Below, one piece after another: positions 47,673-57,557 of a DNA stretch of 64,000 bases. Within the stretch, counting starts at the first letter, position 1. Every line of letters begins with the position of its first letter. Source of the stretch: Petrosia ficiformis (Eukaryota; Porifera; Demospongiae; Haplosclerida; Petrosiidae); contig OX345640.1 of NCBI GenBank assembly GCA_947044365.1, forward strand, positions 2,421,501 to 2,485,500, given 5' to 3'. Under the pieces are notes generated by a model. It saw only the letters and a list, made by a program, of their open reading frames with translations, ran no database searches and was not told the DNA's origin. The translations under genes and the position numbers were made by a program.

Positions 47673-48367
47673 ATGTCTCAACAACAACCGTTGTCTCAAA
47701 ATGTTGCCTTCCCTATGGCCTATCCACCACCTCAACAACAGCCTGTATTGATGGCTCCTGGGGCTGTACAGTATGTTAGTGGACAACAACCTACAGTACA
47801 GTTCATACCAGCAGCTCCACAAGCACCTCAAACTGTAAGTTGGAATTTATGTATAATCTATTTATAGGTTATAGTGTTATAAAAAATATAATTATATATA
47901 TAGATTCAAAATGTTGATCGTCGTTTTCTTCCTGCACACAACATCATTTTGGTTGCTGTTGTTACAATTGGTTGTGCTCTACTTAATGTAACATCTCTAG
48001 TGATTGGTGTTCCAGCTATGATGTGTGCTGTCATGGTAAAATATTGATATATACATGCTATTATACTGAGTTATTCCTTTCTTCTCTAGGCCTACAATGC
48101 CATGAATAAAGAAGAATATTCAACCACAAAGACTCTTGGATATATCGCAGTCGTTCTAAGTGTTGTTAATATCTTATACACTGGAATTATCAGTATCATT
48201 CTTGTTGGCATGACAATTGGATTGTACTGCAGTGAGTCTCAGTTCTTTCTTTATTCTAATAAAAGGAAAAGCATGTTTCATCATTTTTTTTCATTCCTGT
48301 AGGAGACAACACGACCTATGATGGTTATGATTATGATTATTATTACTATTACAGGCGTTGTGAATAG
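47673..48367 (+). CDS. Dispanin-like (CD225-like) two-TM protein D1
   Basis: Exons 47673-47834, 47904-48035, 48090-48231 and 48303-48367 give 166 aa. The N-terminal exon is Gln/Pro-rich (MAYPPPQQQPVLMAPGA). Exon 2 has the first hydrophobic segment (ILVAVVTIGCALLNVTSLVI) with GVPAMMCAVM. Exon 3 has the polar AYNAMNKEEYSTTKTLG loop and the second TM (YIAVVLSVVNILY onward). The tail is Asp/Tyr-rich (YYYYYRRCE). The Pro-rich arm plus two TMs joined by an Ala-rich, charged loop resembles the CD225/dispanin family, whose members act at membranes; assignment is by pattern only. An aataaa follows at about 48419. Confidence 0.72.
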
Positions 48368-48854
48368 AATCAAGAATTCAACATTCCTGCTGACGTAATA
48401 TAATCAATGTTATACATAATAAATACACATTTTGGACTAATTAATTAGTTTCTCTGTACACCCTCTCTATAACAATTGGTTTTATAATAAATGAATGTTG
48501 ACTGTTTGTATTTGTTCATTCTGTCATTATTTCTACTATTATTGTAACAATATTACTTCACAATTGATTACATTGGCAACCTGATGTTATATCCCACTCA
48601 CTGGCAAGGACATTTCATCCAATGATAGATACTACATCTCCATTATCTTGGTATTTATATAGTTACAACCTTTTATGATGATCAATATCGATTCTACTAC
48701 AGGAGTTGTGAATAAGATCAAAAGTGTTTTGCTACACATATTATATATATATATGCGTAATCTAATTAAAAATTATGTAATATTTATTCAATCTATTCCA
48801 TACATTACTAATCCATTATAAGTAGTATTCCGATACATTACTAATCCATTATTA

Positions 48855-49085
48855 GCGGTGTTTTTGATAAGCTTGTATGGTGCGCCGGCCATTGGCACAA
48901 AGAGCTTCTCATTTAGCATTGTACAATTCTCTCTTTGGGCCACAGGCACAGTTAATTATGTCACCAACTCTGTTAATTGGCTCAAGATGTATTCCCAATG
49001 GCACACACATGCATGCACCAACCATTGTTGAGCCAATTATGCCCACACATTTTAAACCATATCAAAAACTCTGTTAATAACTATC
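48855..49085. repeat. Diverged relative of the 33902/42869 foldback element
   Basis: Contains gtttttgataagcttgtatg, ttggcacaaagagcttctca, attggctcaagatgtattcc and ccaaccattgttgagccaat. These match the flanks and arms of the foldback elements in the duplicated polymerase introns (about 33755-34010 and 42728-42980). Confidence 0.75.
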
Positions 49086-49317
49086 GTGCTTCAAACATGA
49101 TTTATTTTTTAAGAATAGGGTCTTTGTCACAAATTATGTTTGATGGCATACGAAAACTAATTATACATAAAAACATACAAATCAATTAATGTTGGATTGT
49201 AAATGAAAAAAAATTGTATCAAGACAATTAACAAATGGATTTGTAAGAACACATTGTATACAAGTTATATATATATAGCAGTTGAAGATATTAATCACAA
49301 AAGGATTAATGAACTAA

Positions 49318-50408
49318 TCAATAATAATAAACACAAATCCCAGCTCCGTATGCACAAGCAGCAGAAACAGCAGTGATAATAATACCCCATGCCAGAGTCC
49401 ACATCAGACAAATCATATCAAGGATGATGGCAGCGACTCCCAAATATTTGGCATCTGCATAATAGCCAGAAGACCTTCTCTCAAAAGCCTGTGTAGCAAG
49501 ATTTGGGTTGAATGGTATATGGAATAGATAAAATGACAAAGGGTATTTTACCGAACAGTTCACAAAAAAGTATCTAATAGTTTCATCTAGACATGATATC
49601 TAATAGCTTCATCTAGATCTAGATCTTATATTCAGACTACTTTAAATTAATTATAATGACCACTTTTATTATCTTAGTACATAGTATACATATGTAATAT
49701 ATCTACAAAGGTAGTACATTACACTTACTTACCAGTGCGGAGCAAATGATGGCAGGTATTGAGAACAAGAGAGATGTGAGGTTGAACACAGCACAAGCTA
49801 TTGTAATGACCAGTGTCACAACCAGATAGTCATTGGGTTGGAACTCACGAGGAAGCAAGGGAGGACGGGGGACCACAGAAACCATAGCACCAGGTTGATA
49901 CGGCTGTACCTAAAGAAATGATATAAGACGAGAGGACTGAAGTAATATTAATCAATTGAAAAAGCAAGTAAATTACTGAATTAATGGTTTTAATGGTTTT
50001 AATGGTTTTAATGGTAATCAAGCTTTAAAGTATAAACATGAAAGGCTAGTTAAGAAATGGTATCACAATGAGCATTTTGTAAATTTTATCCTTTCTAGAT
50101 ATCCAGACAAAAAATTCTTGAATACAAAATACTGCAGTTAGTAAAACACTTTACTTGTTATTCTGCTGAGAATTCACCTAAGTGCTTGACTGCTTGTGAG
50201 TAACAATCATTCTTGTTATTTATTAAACTAAACTTACAACAACTTGTTGAACAGGTTGCATCATTGGTTGTGGTTGTCCTTGTTGAATGAATTGTGGTGG
50301 TATTCCCTGTTGAAAGTATGGTTGAGTTGGAGGTTGTTGAAACTGACTCTGAGGAGGATTTTTATCTTCATTCCGTAATGGAGTATAACTCGGTGGTGGA
50401 GTAGACAT
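49318..50408 (-). CDS. Dispanin-like (CD225-like) two-TM protein M1
   Basis: Exons 50238-50408, 49733-49909 and 49318-49488, all phase 0, give 172 aa. The start is MSTPPPSYTPLRNEDKNPPQ. A Gln/Pro-rich arm continues into exon 2, which has VTLVITIACAVFNLTSLLF and SIPAIICSAL. Exon 3 has AFERRSSGYYADAKYLGVAA, then the second TM, and ends GAGICVYYY. It has the same architecture as D1 but a different exon structure, so D and M are distinct paralogue types. Its ATG lies 125 bp from that of D2 on the opposite strand. Confidence 0.75.
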
Positions 50409-50533
50409 GATCAGCAAGAACAACAAAATTCTTTCCCAAGTGAGCAATATAAGTATGTCATCGGTCGTGTGATCTTTTACCACACCTTCAAGACAACGAA
50501 CTTGAACGAAGCAGATTTTTAAGAAAAAGGAAG
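50409..50533. promoter_or_regulatory. 125-bp bidirectional start region, M1 (-) / D2 (+)
   Basis: Non-coding DNA between two outward-facing start codons; both transcripts must start in or near it. Shared regulation of the pair is inferred. No specific factor site is assigned. Confidence 0.6.
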
Positions 50534-51567
50534 ATGTCTGTTCATCCCCAGCAACAGTTTCAACAACAGTTCCCTCCTCAAGCTGTTCCTATGACCTATC
50601 CACCACCTCAACAGCAGCAGCTACAGCCTGTAATGATGGCTCCCGGGGCTGTTAGTGGACAACAACAACCTACAGTGCAGTTCATACCAGCAGCTCCTCA
50701 AATGGTGGTGGCACATCAAACTGTTAGTTAGATTATAGTTTGACCTGATAAAATTTCAATTTTATATCGTGTTTTCAATAGTAAACTAATTACAAGTGAC
50801 AATAAAGGTTTAAATATTCGTAAAGATTATTGAAGTTGTGTTTATATGACTGGTACCATTTCACCCACTTTATGCTGGTTTACAATGAATATATAAGGTT
50901 AAAATGAAGCCACAAGAAGGCTTCAACAGTCGATAGATTTATCAGTGAACCCATTCTACTATAGGATGATAATTCCTAGACCCCATGCAGGATCATGAAC
51001 AATTTATGGCACTTTTTATTTATGAGGAATCGGTGCATAGTCTACCATAAATAAAACATGATACATCTTTGTAGTTTCATTGTCTGTACTTCACTTTAAT
51101 TTACACAGGTCCAAAATGTTGATCGTCGCTTTCTTCCTGCAGACAACCTAATTTTAGCTACTGTTGTTACGATTGGTTGTGCTCTACTTAATGTTACATC
51201 TCTAGTGATTGGTGTTCCAGCTATGATGTGTGCTGTCATGGTAAAATATTGATATATACACACTATTGTACTGAGTTATTCCTTTCTTCTCTAGGCCTAC
51301 AATGCCAAGAATAAAGAAGAATATTCCACCACAAAGACTCTTGGATATATCGCAGTTGTTCTAAGTGTTGTTAATATCTTGTATACTGGAATTATTAGTA
51401 TCATTCTTGTTGGCATGACAATTGGATTGTACTGCAGTGAGTCTCAGTTCTTTCTTTATTCTGAGAAAATGATGAAAAACACATTCTCATGAATTTTTTT
51501 CATTTCCATAGGAGACAACACGACCTATGATGATGATTATTATTACTATTACAGGCGTTGTGAATAG
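50534..51567 (+). CDS. Dispanin-like (CD225-like) two-TM protein D2
   Basis: Exons 50534-50722, 51109-51240, 51295-51436 and 51512-51567 give 172 aa. Exons 2-4 are almost identical to those of D1, including the short intron sequences (gtaaaatattgatatata), so the copies are recent. The Gln-rich first exon (MSVHPQQQFQQQFPPQ) differs more, and the Asp/Tyr tail is shorter (TTYDDDYYYYYRRCE). The intron 50723-51108 is longer than in D1. Confidence 0.75.
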
Positions 51568-52903
51568 CATCAAGAATTTAACATTCCTGCTGACGTAATA
51601 TAATCAATACATAATATTTTTGGACTAATTAAGTAGTTTCTGTGTACACTCAATGCTTTTGTAATAAATGTTTATTTTGTATTTGTTTCAATACTATTAT
51701 TTTAATGATAATAACAATACTTTACAAACATGCATGGTTACATTGGCAAACTAATGTTTATGTATAATTATGGGATATCCCTTTTCAGAGAACAATACAT
51801 TCAAGGAAAAATTCTATATCTTGGTACTTATATTGTTAGTTCTAGTGATGTGCTGATAATAAGATCGGTATCATTATCGACCATTTCTTGTCACTATAAC
51901 ATCATTAATTGCTTTTTTGATTGTCATAATTATTGAGAAAATGGTCATTTTCTTTGAAAGAATCAGATACCAGAAGGTAGATATAATATTGGATTGGTAT
52001 TGGTTATCGGTATATATATATATATATATATATAATTATATATTATATATATAATACAAAGTTGTTTATCAGAATACAAGTAAAATCTCTTATCGGTGCA
52101 TCACTAGTAGGTTTATTGTACTATTATGATGTATGTGATGTCAAGTCAATGTACAATAATTATATAGGACATAAAATTATAACTACCAATATAGTGAATA
52201 AAGCGAAGTGGTATTCGATGATTCCAATCTATCTGTTATAATAATTGTTTTCCATTGTGTTATGTTGTACTGTACATATCCGGTTACTATATTCATTCTG
52301 ATGTAATTTGTTGTTATGTACACATTGCCTTATAAGGATACCTTGATTGCATTCTTTTGACATATTTTAAATCACGTACATAGTGGGTATACCCTTGCCC
52401 AATTTCCTCCAGACAGGGTGAGCACTGATATTGCATCAGATATCAGTTCAGTAATGATAGGAGTATTGAATAATTATTGATATGCATCTATGCGCTACTT
52501 TTTAGCTTCTGTACTTCACGTAAAAAGGGGTACATCTGCCTACTGCACCCTCTTCCTGGCAACTGTGATGCAGCTGCCATTGTCATGTCCCCAATCTTTG
52601 TCAGCCCCTTCACTTTGAACATACTATCTCTGTCCCTGATTGAGGATTTACTTTGATAGCTACATAGGTTGCTAGTCTCATTCCATTTCCACATCATTTT
52701 AATTATGCTCCTGCTTACATATAGCAAAATGAGGTCTTCGTCACAAATTAATGAAAGTATACAAAATTAATAATAACACATAAAGAAATAATTAAAGTTG
52801 CATTGTAAATGCGTATCGAAAAATTAACAAATGGTTTGTACATGTTATATATATATATATAGCAGCTGAAGATATTAATTGCAGGATTTTAATGAGCTAA
52901 TCA
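51568..52903. other. Intergenic region, D2 to M2
   Basis: AT-rich DNA with a TA microsatellite at 52010-52055 and the reverse copy (52503-52640) of the SMIM8-intron repeat. No gene is supported. Confidence 0.55.
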
Positions 52904-53623
52904 TTAATAACAAATTCCAGATACGTATGCACATGCAGCAGAAACAGCAGTGATAATAATACCCCATGCCAGAGTCCACATCAGACAAATCATATCAAGG
53001 ATGATGGCAGTGACTCCCAAATATTTGGCATCTGTATAATACCCAGAAGACCTTCTCTCAAATGCCTGTGTAGAAATAGATAGGTTGAGTGGTATAACAT
53101 GTGAATATATGAAATGATAAAGGTAATTACGTTTTACCCACTAGTTCACAAAAAAGGTATATATCACATGAGATCTGAATCTTACATTCAGACAAGTATA
53201 AAATGATCACTTTTAGTACAGCCTGGTTTTTCTACTAAATGTTATTGGCAAATTTCATTATAGTTATTACAAATAACCTGTTACTTTTAGTTACAATTGA
53301 TTAAGTTGACTAATGAAAGTAACAATGCCGTACTGTAAAAGGGGCTTTTTTATTTAATTAACATATTTGGAATAGTATCATATGTATCTTTAGATCACAA
53401 AGACCACACATAGTATATGTAGTATTACTACATTACACTTCCTTACTAGTGCGGAGCAAATGATGGCAGGTATTGAGAACAAGAGAGATGTGAGGTTGAA
53501 CACAGCACAAGCTATTGTAATGACCAGTGTCACAACCAGATAGTTGTTGGGTTGGAACTCACGAAAAAGCAAGGGAGGACGGGGGACCACAGAAACCATA
53601 GCACCAGGTTGATATGGCTGTAC
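52904..53623 (-). pseudogene. Dispanin-like protein M2, first exon missing
   Basis: Exons 53447-53623 and 52904-53065 are close copies of M1 exons 2 and 3 and join in frame (VQPYQPGAMVSVVPRPP to AFERRSSGYYTDAKYLG), ending AYVSGICY plus stop. No Gln/Pro-rich first exon is found between 53624 and 54558, where M1 would predict one. An internal Met (MVSVVPRPP) could start a shorter protein retaining both TMs. It is either a truncated gene or has an unrecognised first exon. Confidence 0.7.
53205..53350 (+). repeat. Dispersed TTAGTTATAG/TTACTAAAAGG repeat, diverged copy
   Basis: Contains aaaatgatcacttttagtac, gttacttttagttaca and gccgtactgtaaaaggggc. It lies in the M2 intron 53066-53446. Confidence 0.5.
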
Positions 53624-54312
53624 CTAAAAGAAATGATTTTAAAAATGGAAGACAACATGATTAATTAATTGTCAAGAGTTTGCCAAATTTGGTTGGGTGT
53701 GAATATGCAAGACTATATGAAATTTCTAGTTACAGTTATGAAAGATTCTTTCTGATATAAATATATGTTATATATACACCTATTAGGAGGAACTCATGCT
53801 ATTTAGATACAGAGGGTGAAGCTCAAGGGATGCTAAATTACATGAATCCGATAGATAGGTGTATAAGCATAATAAACCATATAGTTATTCATAGTTGAGC
53901 CTGTTGTGAGTGAATCTACAATGATACTGCACGAAAATGAGGTTTTCTTTGTGGTTTCACTATACAAACCTAGTCTGGGTACCCGCCCCTTTGCTTGTGG
54001 AAGAAGAATCTGGCTCAAGCCAGTTGTGCAGCACAACAGAAATCTGTTGGAGCCAATCAAATACTTGACGTCCAATTAATAACATTCTGATCATGCTATA
54101 CATGTTAAATATGGCGACGATCGTGGATGAGTCAGCTAAATGGGTCTAATACTAAAACCAGGGCAGTTTCAGGTTTACTTGACTGTCTTAGAAGAAAAAG
54201 ATGTTTTTTGCTATCTTACCAACTGGTGGTTTTGGAAACAGTATGTGTTTCCAGTGCTTACCTCAGACAGAAGTGGTTTAATGGTTTTGGTTGCGTGTCC
54301 TGTCACAGAAAT

Positions 54313-54495
54313 TATTGTCCCACTCCAAAATTGTCCTAGGACAAAATTCTGCACCTAAATTTCGTCCGATCGGACAAAATTTAGCTGCAAAACTCTGTCC
54401 TAGGACATTTATGAGATGCCAAAAATTGTCCCACCCAGCCAAAAACTTTCCTAGTCTAGGATATTTTTTAGTTACCAATTTTTGTCCTAGGATAA
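54313..54495. repeat. Array of short palindromes (GTCCTAGGAC type)
   Basis: Palindromes gtcctaggac (54333-54342), gtccgatcggac (54364-54375), gtcctaggac (54397-54406), tcctagtctagga (54449-54461) and tcctagga (54485-54492). The first three are centred 32 bp apart, and each is followed by aaaatt-, acattt- or atattt-like sequence. Degenerate units with ttgtcccac lie at about 54315 and 54426. A decayed 30-33-bp tandem repeat with a self-complementary core. Confidence 0.8.
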
Positions 54496-54558
54496 TGTTT
54501 TTCAGCTAAATTTTATCCCAGCAACAAACTTTGCAGTTATAATGCTATTTTATGTTAC

Positions 54559-54715
54559 TTAAGGTTGTACTAGGGGGAGGGGTAGATGAAACTGTCTAGT
54601 CTTGCCAGCTTCTTGCTGCATACAATCTGGTTCCATTCTGTATTTTTTGGAAGCCACACCCACCCGGGGGTATAATTATTGGGCCTAAATGTTTTCACTG
54701 ATAGTTTATTTTCAG
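54559..54715. mobile_element. End of a TTAA-type DNA transposon
   Basis: Starts at ttaaggttgtactaggggga and shares about 150 bp with the left end of the MITE at 32088-32663 (cttgccagcttcttgctgca, ggaagccacacccacc, ggtataattattgggcc). It directly abuts the 3' end of the Ulp1-like gene, so it marks the left boundary of that element. The matching right end is not seen before the DIRS element. Confidence 0.8.
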
Positions 54716-55473
54716 CCACTACACTTGATCATGGAAGATGTTGGTGTATGGTTGGGCATCCTACACGAACAATAGATTCCTAAGTTGTAATCCTTGAAAA
54801 ATTTAGCCTTATTTCTCCTCTGTCTTGAGGCAAAGGCAAGGATTTCACCAACTTCAAGACAGTGAATGAGATGTCCCCTCATGCTTGAATGATTGAAGGT
54901 GAATTCTCCAGGCTGTTTTCCATTTGCAAGTGCATATGCGAAAGCCAATGCAAAGAGACGACAATCGTTAGTCCCAATCTGTCTCTGTGTAGAAGCACAT
55001 CTAAAAAATAAGTTATTCATTATGGTTGCACAAGAGATGAATACGGTGCTGCTTACCTGATCATGAGAGATTTTTTGTCTGTGTGCACCAGGGATGCTAT
55101 TTGTCCCTCGAGGTATGTTGTGGGTTTAACTGAAAGTCTGTCAAAGAGTCGAACTTCCCCAGCAACACAGCCAATATTTGAGATAGTAACCCAATGACCA
55201 CTTCCATTATGTAGGATCTGGATGAATTCTGTTGTCTGGACTGCAAACTGAAGCTTTTGTCCCAGACATACATGTACATTGCGGCCCAGCAACATGAGGA
55301 AACTTTTGCTTTAATAGCTTTTGTCCTACATCAATTATTCTATCAGAGAGCCATTCTCCATTAGTGATACTGTCTTTTTCAACTAGGGTCAGTCCAAGCA
55401 CCCATTGGTGATGTTTAGGAATACCTGATGGAAGCTTTTTGCAGTAAAGTTCGGAATGATTTGACTTTGTCAT
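54712..55473 (-). pseudogene. Ulp1/SENP-type (C48) cysteine protease of a mobile element
   Basis: Two exons, about 55057-55473 and 54712-55000, spliced in phase. C48 proteases remove SUMO-like modifiers. Triad elements are visible: His in NGSGHWVTISN, Asp in VRLFDRLS, and Gln/Cys in RQIGTNDCRLFALAFAYAL. The upstream part (HHQWVLGLTLVEKDS, NGEWLSDRIIDVGQKLL) is in a different frame; the shift is at about 55265 in the short tacatgtatgt stretch. After the protease comes YCSCRMPNHTPTSSMIKCSG and a stop, which looks like a zinc-finger cut short. It is next to the TTAA end and head-to-head with the HECT-like gene. Probably no longer functional. Confidence 0.82.
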
Positions 55474-55519
55474 TGAGTGAATGACAGATACCGGAGTTTA
55501 CCCCTCAAAAAAGGACAGC

Positions 55520-55995
55520 AAGTTAGCAGCAAAATGTTGACAGTACCTGCATTATCGTCATCATTTAAATGGACTGCAAGTTGTGTAGCAAGCAAAAGCC
55601 CAAAGACTCCAATCTACATTCTGGCAATAGATGATGTAAGGTACATATGACTAAACTGTATACTCTGCGTGTTGGTATAATTATATGTATAGGAACATAT
55701 TGATACATTAATGAATCGAAGCACATGCATGCAGGCAATAGATGTCCATTGATAATTACTAATAATGATTATGTTGTACTTTTTGTATAGACTGATGCAA
55801 CAATCGATGACAGTGATGATGACAATAGCACTAAGACCTGTAATACTAAAGCAAGGGATGCATGTAAAGCAAAAGATGTGGCAAAGACTGAAGTGATTGC
55901 CAGATAATGAAGAAACAGATTACTACCAGTAAGTTAATACTAAAGCTCATAGTTATAATGTTTAATTATTAATCTTGCATTTTTAGTAGATATAC
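55520..55995 (+). other. Possible 5' exons of the HECT-like element gene
   Basis: MDCKLCSKQKPKDSNLH (from 55570), a short zinc-ligand-like stretch, is followed by an Asp/Lys-rich open stretch after an acceptor at about 55790 (TIDDSDDDNSTKTC). The connection to the HECT-like exons is not established; the frames are interrupted. Confidence 0.35.
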
Positions 55996-57415
55996 ATGGA
56001 AATTGTATTAAATGATGATGAATTGCCTGCATTTTCTGCATCACCAACTCCACCACCAGTGTCTCCTTTAACTCCAGATGAAAAGTATGCTAATTCAGTG
56101 GCAAATTTATGCATGTACAACATTGCACATTTTTATTCCAACAGGCTTGTAGAGGGCAATATTAAACAACTGCTTTTGTCACATACTTCAAAAGTGTTGA
56201 CAGATGATAGCGATAAGATACAAAGATTAACAATCCGTCGAAACTACATTTTTGCAGATACCCTCTCAATTCTCAGAAGACCTGGGTTTCACTTCAATTG
56301 GAATGTCCATTTGTTGGAGAGCCTGCAGTAGATGCTGGTGGTCCCTGTAGGGAGTTTTTCCGATTGATAATCCATGAAATAATTTCCAATAATAGATTAT
56401 TTCAGGGACCAATGCATGCTCGCTTCCCTTGTCATAATATGCAAGAGTTAGAGAAAGGTACCTACAAGCATATAGGACAGATAATTTCTTTATCACTTGT
56501 GCATGATGGTCCTGGCCCTCATTGTCTAGCACCTTGGGTAGTTGACTACATCTTGTATAGGCTTGGTGGTGTCTTTCCTATACCAGAGCAGATCCCTAAT
56601 GATGCTATACAAACGACAGTTAGAAAGGTAACCATGCGTGCATATGCACCTGATTATTTTGCACATAAGCATCTATTCATTGTAAATTCAGTTACAGGAA
56701 ACCAAGAGTCAAACTGAGATGGTGGATTTGCTAGACAGTAAAGAATTTGAATTTGAATTTACCCGGTTCTTCATTCAAGTTCACTGATAAAGATCGTCTT
56801 GTCAACAACATTTGCAAACATTTTACTGTGGTAATTTTAACACAACTGATCAAGAATATCTATGATGATATAATTATTATTGTATGTGATTTCAATTATT
56901 AGGTACAAGTAAAAGCAGAGCTAGATGATATAGCAGAGGGACTGGAAAGTTTGGAGGTGTTGTCACTCATCAGAAGGAACCCTTTGATAATGAAATCGCT
57001 TTTTATTTATGCAAAGTCATTTTTGACATGCAGTGTATTGCAAGATCTGTTCACTGTTGAATTCTCTTGCAAGGGTAGTAACCACCGAGAAGTAGAAGAA
57101 GAGACCTATATGTACTAGGTAAACTTTCTACAGGATGTGGAAGGTGTGTCTGAAGTCACAGCATGTTCATGAAATGCATGCATGTATATATAGTTACTAA
57201 TTTTTTTAATATTTTGTCCAAATCTTACAGCTCTCAATGGCCAACTGAACACCACTAATGACAACTATTCTATTACTCTTGAGGCTGTTCTGTCTTTTGC
57301 AACTGGGGCATCATCTATTCCCCCAATGGGGTTTATCCCAAATCCTCAGTTACGTTTTCACAACGAATCACCAGGAGGCTGCGCATGTGCACAGTGTACC
57401 AGTCAGTCCATGTGA
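55996..57415 (+). pseudogene. HECT-like E3 ligase gene of a mobile element (decayed)
   Basis: Resembles the atypical HECT domain of G2E3-type proteins. Recognisable blocks: FVGEPAVDAGGPCREFF (about 56300), GTYKHIGQIISLSLVHDGPG, DKDRLVNNICKHFT (about 56780), exon 56903-57143 (LESLEVLSLIRRNPLIM), and exon 57231-57415 (ITLEAVLSFATGASSIPPMG). It carries a frameshift before the FVGEP block, another near 56760, and a TAG near 57115. It ends at CTSQSM plus stop, or at an overlapping donor (gtgagt), where the DIRS element begins. The conserved C-terminal lobe end is therefore missing. It is divergent from the Ulp1-like gene; together they form the cargo of the TTAA element. Confidence 0.8.
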
Positions 57416-57557
57416 GTCTGTATAGAGGTTGATTACTGTTGATTTGTCTTTCAACTTCCAAGTAACCTCTGTTGTTCACTATCTTGCCAGCGGCAATGTG
57501 GTCTATTATTGGTCACTCTTTATTCGTTCCTGGTCTCTCCATTGCAGTTCTGCAGTC

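Noticed and set aside
54127..54509. Three overlapping ORFs over the palindrome array
   Set aside because: They read the decayed ttgtcctagg repeats; no domain and no splice support.
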